Shown: piece by piece, positions 1 to 7,000 of the stretch
Position numbering within the stretch: position 1 is the first letter of the stretch
Layout of the letters: each line of letters begins with the position of its first letter
From: Hondaea fermentalgiana
Taxonomy: Eukaryota > Sar > Bigyra > Thraustochytrida > Thraustochytriidae
NCBI GenBank assembly: GCA_014084085.1
Contig: NPFB01000236.1
Span: forward strand, 7,717 to 18,182
Direction of reading: 5' to 3'
DNA length: 10,466 bases
The notes under the pieces: model-generated
What the model saw: the letters and a program-made list of their open reading frames with translations, nothing else
What the model was told of the DNA's origin: nothing
Database searches by the model: none
Made by a program: the position numbers and the translations under genes

Positions 1-51
1 GAGGCGAGAGGGACGACGCGCGCCGCGGCGGAGGCGGAGAGGGATCAGGAG
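1..51 (+). promoter_or_regulatory. 5' leader of the PAF1 gene (partial)
   Basis: These 51 bases precede the PAF1 start codon. They are purine-rich and GC-rich (GAGGCGAGAGGGACG and similar) and contain no ATG, as expected for a short 5' untranslated leader. The promoter proper would lie outside the window. No TATA-like element is visible here. Confidence 0.4.
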
Positions 52-1815
52 ATGGCGGGCGAGCGCAGCGCAGGGCCCGCCGGCCGCGGCGGCGGCGGCG
101 GCGGCGGTGGCGGCAAGGGGCAGGGCAACAAGGAGCGCAAGTTCCTCGTGGAGCTCAAATACCGCAATGAGCTGCCACCGCCGCCGTGCGACCCCAAGTT
201 TCTCAAAATTCCGTCGCAGGTGGAGTCCATGTTCAAATACCATTTCTCGTCCATGGAGAGGAGTTACAGGCACAAGATCTATCTCAAGCCCACCATCGGG
301 CCCGCAGTGAACCTCATGGATCCGCGCACCGCCGAGCTCGATGGCGTCAAACTCAGCGCGGCCGATCGTCGCCTCCTTCGCCGAGACACCGAAGACGACT
401 TTGCCAATGCCAACGGCGCCGGCGGCGAGGGCCCCCTGCGCCGCATCGGCAATGACATGAGCCAGCGTAACACGCACAAGACCATGGCAGTCCGCGCCAA
501 CAAGCATTGGCTCCGCAAAACCGAGTACATTGACAACAATCAGTTCCAAATGTCTCATCGCGCCATGTCCATGCTGCAGGAGAACAATCAGCGCATGTCA
601 GCTCTCATGCAGCGGAAAAAACAGGTCGAGGGCAACCGCAGCCTCAAACCCAAGACAGAACGAATCGAGGACCAATTCGCCAAGGCCCGCACTCTTCCTG
701 TGCACCAGTCAAACCCGAACCTCAAGCCCGTGCGCATCTTTAACATCGAGCCCGATATGGAGTTCAACCTTCAGCGTGTCTATCACATCTCCTTTTCCGA
801 CGAAAGTGCGCTCGAAGATCGCCCTGGAGGGGCCAAGGCCAAAGCACAGGGCGGACAACATCTTGCACAGTATTCCGAGGGCCAGCGCAAGATGCTCTCG
901 CGCGCTCTTTTGGAGCAGCTGCACGATGATGAACCTGAGCAAATCTCCTTCTTGGTTCCCGCGGACCGAGACAATGCTGGCAACAAAAGATCGGCGCCTG
1001 ATGACCAAGACGAGGACGAGGAGATGGACGACCTCGAGCGTCCCGCAAATCGCGAATCCAACCAGTTTCGCTGGGTCCGCGACTATCAGTATGACTACCG
1101 TGAAGGTGGCGTGAAATTTGCCTTTGTTTGGGACAAAAAGGCGACAACCGCGCCTGCATCGGCCGCAAAGCCAGTATATAGCAAAGTTCGATTTGTCGAG
1201 CTCGAGCCGACGCTCATCTCGCTCACGAGAAATCAAACCGACCGCTTCGACACCAAGGCTTCTCGCGCCAAGCGCCTCCGTGTCGAGCGACGCGATTTCA
1301 ACTCTGACGAACAGGCGTACCGCCAGGAAATGCTCGACGACCTTGAGCGTGGCCAATACGACGTCGAGGAAGAGATTATGGCCCAGGAGGAACAGGCAAT
1401 GGAGGCTGCCGAGGCTGACGCTTCCGCCTCTACACCATTGGCTGCAGCTTCTTCATCTCCCGGGGCTGCCTCGTCTGCTGCCAAGGGTGCTGGTACCGGT
1501 GCCGATGCAGACGCAAGTAAACGTAAAAAGGCAAAGCGTGTTGCCTTTGCGGAGCCCTCTGATGATGAAGCTGACGACGCTGCAGATGACGAGGGCGAAG
1601 CCGAAATGAACGAGGACAACGTGCAGGGTACGACGCGCGAGGAAGCCGCCAGGTCGGCAGGTAAAGAAGTCAGCCCTGCGCCAACCAAGGCATCTGCGAG
1701 CAAGTCTTCCACAAAGTCGACGAAAAAGTCCGCGGATGTCTCGGACGATTCGGATTCTTCGGACTCGGACTCCGACTCCGACTCCTCCTCGGGATCCGAC
1801 TCGTCTAGCGACTAA
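52..1815 (+). CDS. PAF1: RNA polymerase II-associated factor 1 (PAF1 complex subunit)
   Basis: This 587-residue protein matches the PAF1 family along its length. PAF1 is a nuclear subunit of the Paf1 complex (with Leo1, Ctr9, Cdc73 and Rtf1), which travels with RNA polymerase II and promotes elongation, H2B ubiquitination and H3K4/K36 methylation. Visible hallmarks are the N-terminal block FLVELKYRNELPPPPCDPKF (residues 31-50), the LRKTEYI block (154-160, compare WMRKTEYIS in animals), the IEDQFAKA segment (205-212), and WVRDYQYDY (341-349), equivalent to the REYNW region. The tail is highly acidic and ends in Ser-Asp repeats (564-587), as in animal PAF1. A run of nine glycines follows Arg12. 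The ATG at 52 has a purine at -3 and G at +4. No intron is needed. The gene faces the RRP36 gene tail to tail. Confidence 0.93.
   Translation: MAGERSAGPAGRGGGGGGGGGKGQGNKERKFLVELKYRNELPPPPCDPKFLKIPSQVESMFKYHFSSMERSYRHKIYLKPTIGPAVNLMDPRTAELDGVKLSAADRRLLRRDTEDDFANANGAGGEGPLRRIGNDMSQRNTHKTMAVRANKHWLRKTEYIDNNQFQMSHRAMSMLQENNQRMSALMQRKKQVEGNRSLKPKTERIEDQFAKARTLPVHQSNPNLKPVRIFNIEPDMEFNLQRVYHISFSDESALEDRPGGAKAKAQGGQHLAQYSEGQRKMLSRALLEQLHDDEPEQISFLVPADRDNAGNKRSAPDDQDEDEEMDDLERPANRESNQFRWVRDYQYDYREGGVKFAFVWDKKATTAPASAAKPVYSKVRFVELEPTLISLTRNQTDRFDTKASRAKRLRVERRDFNSDEQAYRQEMLDDLERGQYDVEEEIMAQEEQAMEAAEADASASTPLAAASSSPGAASSAAKGAGTGADADASKRKKAKRVAFAEPSDDEADDAADDEGEAEMNEDNVQGTTREEAARSAGKEVSPAPTKASASKSSTKSTKKSADVSDDSDSSDSDSDSDSSSGSDSSSD
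88..114 (+). repeat. GGC/GGT trinucleotide repeat coding nine glycines
   Basis: A near-perfect GGC run with one GGT unit encodes Gly13-Gly21 of PAF1, just upstream of the conserved domain. It is a simple coding microsatellite and is probably variable in length. The opposite strand encodes polyproline only by coincidence. Confidence 0.85.
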
Positions 1816-2344
1816 AGGTCGCTCGCTGTACGCTGATGATATGCAACTTGATTTCTTTTTGCATGCGAATGATACAATCGACAGCGGGGCCGACCAACCT
1901 AATGCGGTGGTGTGATCAAAGGAAATTCAATACAATACAACAAACGTGGTGTTCCAGAGATCCTCATTTTCTTTTTTCTTTTCTTTCTCTTTTTCTATTG
2001 GGGTATGATTCCAGCAGCACTTTCGGTGTTGTCTTGACTGTTTTTCTTCATGGGTTCTGCCCATCAAATTTTGATCCGGTGTGAAACAGCTTCTTCGTGC
2101 CGCGGGCTTACGCACGCTCTTGGTGGGGCCCGTCCACGCCACCACAACCGTCTCAGGAAGATGAGATTTTTTCCAAACAGCAAGTCAAGGTTCCGCCGCG
2201 ACTCGAATCACAACAAAAACACTCGACCATTTTGTTGATGCAAGCTGGCATCATCATTGCTTTGTTTCGGTTCTTTCAAATCGCTTCCTTTGAATTTGAT
2301 TTCTATTGTTTTCATACAGCAGCAAACGAGGACCCCAGCTGATC
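1816..2344. other. Convergent intergenic spacer between PAF1 and RRP36
   Basis: These 529 bases lie between two stop codons and must hold both 3' ends. The base composition is clearly more A/T-rich than the flanking genes. I see no gene, tRNA or canonical AATAAA signal on either strand. Two minor structures are present. One is a perfect 6-bp inverted repeat, ATGCAA (1841-1846) with TTGCAT (1859-1864), 26 bases after the PAF1 stop. The other is a pyrimidine-rich tract at about 1966-1997, made of T runs broken by C. Short open frames in the spacer have no recognisable content. Confidence 0.6.
1966..1997 (+). repeat. Pyrimidine-rich (T/C) tract
   Basis: An almost pure T/C stretch lies midway between the two convergent genes. 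It is T runs interrupted by single C bases, and purine-only on the other strand. Such tracts are common near eukaryotic 3' ends. Whether it has a role in transcript termination cannot be told from sequence alone. Confidence 0.5.
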
Positions 2345-3748
2345 TCAGCGACCCAGAGGCGGTCGCGCCGTCGGCAAGATCTTGCGATCCTTGGCTGCAA
2401 GCTTTTTCCGACGCTTCTCCAAAAACTTGTCCAGCTTGCCCTTGTCCTGCAGAACCTCGTAACGCTTTTGCAACTCGAGCTTGCGCAGCTCTGACTCCTT
2501 CGGAAAGTACGCCTTTTTGCCAGCGGCAACCTTCTCGCGCTCCTTCCGCTTGAGGTCCATCTTGATATCCCTGCGCATCGATTCGCGCTCGTGACGAGCC
2601 CGATCCTGTTGCAACTGCGTGAGCTTGGACATTGCCGCCTGCCGCTCCTCTTCGCCCATCGCGCGATGCCGGTTTCGTTTCTTGGCGTTGCGTCCCTTGC
2701 GCTGCAGCAGACGATCCTTCTTCAGTGCCTCTTGCAAATCCTGAATCTCCTGGTCGCGGGCTTCAGAGAGAAAGGCATATCGCTTTTCGGCGCGTCGTGG
2801 GTCCCGCTCGTTCCCCGTGTCCATGAAGCGAGGGTCTCTTCTCTCCCGTTTCGGAGCCTTGACTACCGTACGGAAGCGCGACACTTGCTTCGTCGCTGGC
2901 ACTTCCATTGGCGCATCACGCTTCCGCTTCTTGCCGGTGGCATCCGTGGATGACTTGCTTTCGGCTGCTGCGCCTGCGTTTTCCGCAACGGCGTCCAAAT
3001 CAAGCGAACCGTCGAGCCATGCGTTAATATATTCGGGTCCGGGAAGCTCGAGAGCCTTGTGCAACGGCTTGCCGTTCAAGCCCTCCTTTTTCAACTTTGC
3101 AAGCTGCTGCATCGGCATCTCTCGCAGTGTCTCTCGAAGCTGGTGGATTAAATCTTGCTCCGCGTCACCTGCTTCATCCTCTTCCTCCTCCTCTTCTTCG
3201 TCGTCGTCATTCTTGTCTCTGGTCTGCTGATCCTCGTCCTCAGAATCCGAGCTGGATGAGGCCTCCTCGAGGGCGCGTGCTGCACGCGTGTCATCAGCGT
3301 CATCGTCGTCATCATCGTCATCGTCATCTTCATCGTCTTCATCATCATCAGAGCTCGAAGCAGCGGGCATCCCCCGCCGGCCATCTTCTGCCTTTTGAGC
3401 GCGACGCAATTTTACAAGCTCGTCCTCGCTCTCGGAGCTCTCGCCCTCATCCTCGCTGCTCGCGCCATTCTCGTCGGCGCCCGAAGCCTTCAATTTGGCT
3501 TGCGCGATTCTTCGTTCTCTGCGCATCTTCACCAGCTCATCTTCGGACTCGCTGTCGCCGTCGTCGTCGTCGTCGCCGCTGTCGCTGTCGTTCTCGGCCT
3601 CGTTTTCCTCCTCCTCGTCGTCCTCGTCCCTCTCGAGAGCTGCTCGCCTCCGGGCAGCAGCGGCCTGCATCTTGCGCCGCAGCGCATCGAGGTCAGCAGA
3701 GTCGGCGTCGCCCGCCTCCGCGCCTCCTGCTCGTCTCGCGCGCGGCAT
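2345..3748 (-). CDS. RRP36: rRNA biogenesis protein RRP36 homolog
   Basis: This 467-residue protein belongs to the RRP36 family (formerly DUF947). These nucleolar factors act in early cleavages of pre-rRNA at sites A0-A2 and in 40S subunit maturation, as part of the 90S/SSU processome. The C-terminal half carries the family signature in order: APMEVPATKQVSRFR (279-293), RRDPRF (303-308), RYAFLSEARDQEI (323-335), a long basic coiled-coil-like helix (about 335-405), GKKAYFPKESE (410-420), a KRYEVL segment (428-433), and the Lys/Arg-rich end LDKFLEKRRKKLAAKDRKILP (439-459). The N-terminal 200 residues are an extended, extremely acidic Asp/Glu/Ser region, which makes the protein longer than usual. 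The start ATG has A at -3. A 39-residue-spaced duplicate motif, SESEDELVK(M/L)RR, occurs in the acidic arm. There is no sign of introns. Confidence 0.9.
   Translation of the reverse strand: MPRARRAGGAEAGDADSADLDALRRKMQAAAARRRAALERDEDDEEEENEAENDSDSGDDDDDGDSESEDELVKMRRERRIAQAKLKASGADENGASSEDEGESSESEDELVKLRRAQKAEDGRRGMPAASSSDDDEDDEDDDDDDDDDDADDTRAARALEEASSSSDSEDEDQQTRDKNDDDEEEEEEEDEAGDAEQDLIHQLRETLREMPMQQLAKLKKEGLNGKPLHKALELPGPEYINAWLDGSLDLDAVAENAGAAAESKSSTDATGKKRKRDAPMEVPATKQVSRFRTVVKAPKRERRDPRFMDTGNERDPRRAEKRYAFLSEARDQEIQDLQEALKKDRLLQRKGRNAKKRNRHRAMGEEERQAAMSKLTQLQQDRARHERESMRRDIKMDLKRKEREKVAAGKKAYFPKESELRKLELQKRYEVLQDKGKLDKFLEKRRKKLAAKDRKILPTARPPLGR
3289..3356 (-). repeat. Asp/Glu-coding trinucleotide repeat in RRP36
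   Basis: On the coding strand this is a run of GAT, GAC, GAA and GAG codons giving an almost uninterrupted Asp/Glu stretch at residues 133-152. It sits in a wider acidic Ser/Asp/Glu region. Acidic low-complexity arms are typical of nucleolar proteins. The repeat also produces misleading long open frames rich in Ser, His or Arg on the other strand and frames. Confidence 0.75.
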
Positions 3749-4089
3749 GCTGTCCTCGCCGTGGTCCTCCTCGCCTCGGCACTGGTCCTGGTTCTGGAGC
3801 GCCGCGCCACTCGTGCGCCTTGCGCTCGACTCGCATCCACATTTGTATGATTCGAATTTTCATGGGCACATTTGTAGTATTTAATTTTGTTGTGATTACC
3901 CCCCCCCCCCCCCCCCTCCCCCTTCATAATTCCTTTTATGAGTGGGCTATCGTTGCTTTCAGCAAGCACCCATTGCCGGAAGAGAGCTCTTGCATGTCGT
4001 GGTGGGCGCCATGAGTCGAAGATCACGCTTTCGCGATAATTTAGTACTTCTTTTTGTTCTACTTTTGCAACAAATGATCAGAGTATATC
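3749..4089. other. Spacer between RRP36 (5' side) and the PiggyBac-derived gene (3' side)
   Basis: These 341 bases should hold the 5' leader and promoter of RRP36 and the 3' end of the upstream gene, which is on the same (minus) strand. The RRP36-proximal part (3749-3840) is GC-rich and the distal part is A/T-rich. An 18-base C run and a TTAA tetranucleotide (3881-3884) lie within it. No gene, TATA box or polyadenylation hexamer could be assigned with confidence. Several ATG triplets occur upstream of the RRP36 start on its sense strand, in a different frame, so the transcript leader is probably short. Confidence 0.55.
3899..3922 (+). repeat. C18-T-C5 homopolymer tract
   Basis: Eighteen consecutive C bases (3899-3916) are followed by T and five C. 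On the RRP36 sense strand this is a G run ending about 150 bases upstream of the RRP36 ATG. It could form a G-quadruplex and sits where a promoter element would be expected. The exact length may be affected by sequencing error, as is usual for homopolymers. Confidence 0.9.
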
Positions 4090-7000
4090 TTAGTTTTTGG
4101 GGGTCTCGGCAGCAGCATCAGATGGCGCAGGGCGAGACTTTCGCGCGAGCTCGCGCCGTTTCACGATTGCATCATTGTGCCACTGTGACCAGCACGTATC
4201 GACCTGGTTCACCGACGAACGGCGTTGCACATGAAGCACAACGTTGCAAAACTTGCACGCAATTCGGGCATTCGTGCCGCAGACGACGCAAAAGCGCGTA
4301 TCCTTGAGCGTGTGCTGTCGATGTGCATTCGAGGAGAGGCGCAGACGCTTGCATTCATGCGTATTCGCAATCTTTATCACGTTGCGTTTTCCCGTAGGGA
4401 GACGCAATGCTTCATGTTCCTCCGCAGAGAGCCAATTCGGACCCTGCGCAACGTCATCGCCTCCTTCGGCAAAGGCAAGAGACGGCGCAGCAAAGGCATT
4501 GTCCACGCTAGGCTGCTCGTGGGATTGTACCCCGTTCTTCCCCCAGGGAGGCGGCTCGCGCGATAGCGTTCGATTCGTGTGCCATTGCGCCCAGCACGTA
4601 TCTTCCTGCTGCACTGAAGATCTTCGCTGCACGTGGAGGACAACATTGCAGAACTCGCATGAAATTCTAGCATTCTTACCACAGACGACGCAGTTGCGCG
4701 TTCCTTTGAGTGTCTGTTGTCTGTGAGCATTGCATGACAGACGCAATCGCCTGCACTCAATCGTGTTTGCAAGTTTGAAAACGCCTCGTTTGCCCGTGGG
4801 AATACGCAAAATCTGATGTTCCTCGGCCGAAAGCAAGCTCCCCTCGGTGCCATCCGGCATTGCCGACTCAAACGCGGGCCCTTGTAGATCTGGAAGCTGT
4901 GGAACGGGGTCCCGAAGGCGGCTTGCATGTGTCATCAATCCAAAGGAGACGGCTCGAATGAAGAGCGAAAAGTCTTCGGCGCCTTGCTCTGGCGCAAGCA
5001 CGCGTTGGACGTCAAGCCATGTTTCCCCGGCACCTCGCTTTCTGATAAACTTTCGCATACGCCATGCAAGAAATGCGTTGATCACAACGTCGCTAAAGAT
5101 TCCGAGAACCGATGCCTGTCTTTCGCCAAGCTTGAGTTGACGGAGATCGAGACGATCTGCGTAGTCGGCATACACATGCGCGCCTCGCGACGAAGCAGCA
5201 AACTTGAATTGCACGAGAGCGCTTGCGCGCCGCACAGGCATCGCAACCCCATTCGTGGCGCGCTGTTTGTGAAACGCGTTCCAAAGGGGTAAGTTTGACG
5301 CGATCATCTCCTGGCTCGCACTTCCAAACGCGCTGGGTATTGATGCTGGGTCAGCTGCTCCTGGATCTTGCGCGTATGCCCAATCGACCAAACTTCGACC
5401 AATGTCCTCGACCGCCGAGTTCCACGTGTCGCGCACCTTTTGTGGAAACAATACAAGCACCATGTAGGCGCAGGTTCCGCGCGCAGATTGCGCGTAAAAA
5501 ACGCCATGCGTTGTGCCATAAACGATTGCCTGGTGCAAGAGCTCGCTTCGATGTCGAAGTGGGACAACCTCGAACCAAGTTGTCGATCCGGCGACGCACG
5601 AAAAGTATGTGCCATACTTTTCGGCCACAAAGGTAGACTTGTCATGAGTTACCCGTGGGCCAATTCGAAGGGGCGCAAGAACTCGCATTTCTTGCGCCGC
5701 ATTGCCAGGCACTTGTACCACAACAACACCGTCAGCACTTGTACCTATGAACGGTCGATCCTCAATACGCACCAGACCAACCGCAAAGACTGCCGCAACC
5801 CAATCCTGGCCACGGAGCTGCTCCAGGGTGCTTGGCGCAAGACTTGTGGGGGAGGCCTGGTACGAGGCTCCGTTGGACTCGAACCAGATTCGACAAAGTT
5901 GACTCTCCAAAGCATCTTTCGCCTGTTCAGCGACCTTGCTTGGGTTGCGGAACACAAGACGACGACATTCGGCAGAGCGCTTGGCGATGGCCACAGCGGC
6001 GCGATCGTTAATCAGGAGCATATTAAAGACGTGCCAATCTGCAGAGTATTTGCCGGCCGATAGGGGAAAGACTCCCATGTCTGCCAAGGCACGTTCTATG
6101 TCATTCTTTGACGGAATATCCACGTCCCGAATTCGGTGCATCGGTAACACATCAGCCCTGTCGGTATCCTCGCGCAAGCTATTCTCGACTTCAAGCTCGC
6201 TGCTTGCAAAGGACTCGGAGGCTGACTTGTCAATGTCTTCATGGTCATCGTCGTCATTCTCGTCGCCTAAACTATCCTGTCTTGCGGCTCCGCCGTTTTT
6301 GGCAGTTTCTTTGGCATTGAGAAGCAGACTTATATCGTGGTCAAGGTCTTGCAATTCGCTTTGTTCAGGGTAAAAGAGCCAATTTTCTGTGAGCGCATCG
6401 GGTGCTCTGCGCAGAGGCTCAAGCACAAAGGTGTTTCGAAAACGCTTCCATGCATCAGCATCATTTAATGTAAGGAAGCGACTCAAGCGAGCGCGAGAAT
6501 GGCTCGTCGGTTGGCGTACAGCAAAAGCGTGCATAACTTGTGGGTCCGCCACGTCTTCCACTTGAACTAATGTTTTGGCAGAAAAAATCTGACTCCCAAG
6601 GAATGAACTGTTTGCAACGACAAAAGCGGAGTTCGCGCCGTCACGTGCGTCTCCTTCCGCGCGCTCTACGAGGGAAAATGGGCATGACCCGGACGTTGCA
6701 TCGGTTTTCTGTGAGACAACAAGAGGGAGTCCGAGTCGTGCGCATTCAGAAAAGAAGCTGGCGTACAAAGGCTCGTGATCAAGATACAGTTCGGCGCCGG
6801 CGAGATCCCCACCCGCGACATTCTTTGCGCGTTCGAGCACGTGCATCAGCCCGTCGCTGTCACCCTGTTGATCTTGCGTGCTCAGACCACTGGCGAGCTT
6901 GAGGCCAAGAAGAGCGTCAACGCTTGTCATGCACTTTGTAGCGTCTGCACCGTTCTGCGTTGGAGCATTGTGAAAGGGACACGTTGACACGTGTCTGTCC

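Noticed and set aside
709..1356. 215-codon open frame on the minus strand inside PAF1
   Set aside because: It lies wholly antisense to conserved PAF1 sequence and shows no recognisable domain, so it is a by-product of codon bias.
1841..1864. Hairpin ATGCAA...TTGCAT after the PAF1 stop as a terminator
   Set aside because: A 6-bp A/T-rich stem with a 12-base loop is weak. Intrinsic hairpin terminators do not apply to nuclear Pol II genes, so it is noted only as part of the spacer.
1830..1922. Possible C/D-box small nucleolar RNA (CTGATGA at about 1832)
   Set aside because: The C box has C instead of a purine at its first position. No properly placed D box (CTGA) with a terminal stem was found within the usual distance.
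3097..4014. 305-codon open frame on the plus strand across the RRP36 gene
   Set aside because: Its Arg/His/Pro-rich composition comes from reading the acidic-codon repeats of RRP36 backwards. RRP36 itself matches a known family on the other strand.
5368..6063. 231-codon open frame on the plus strand inside the PiggyBac-derived gene
   Set aside because: It is antisense to the nuclease-like region, has no known motif, and lacks any independent support such as its own promoter or start context.
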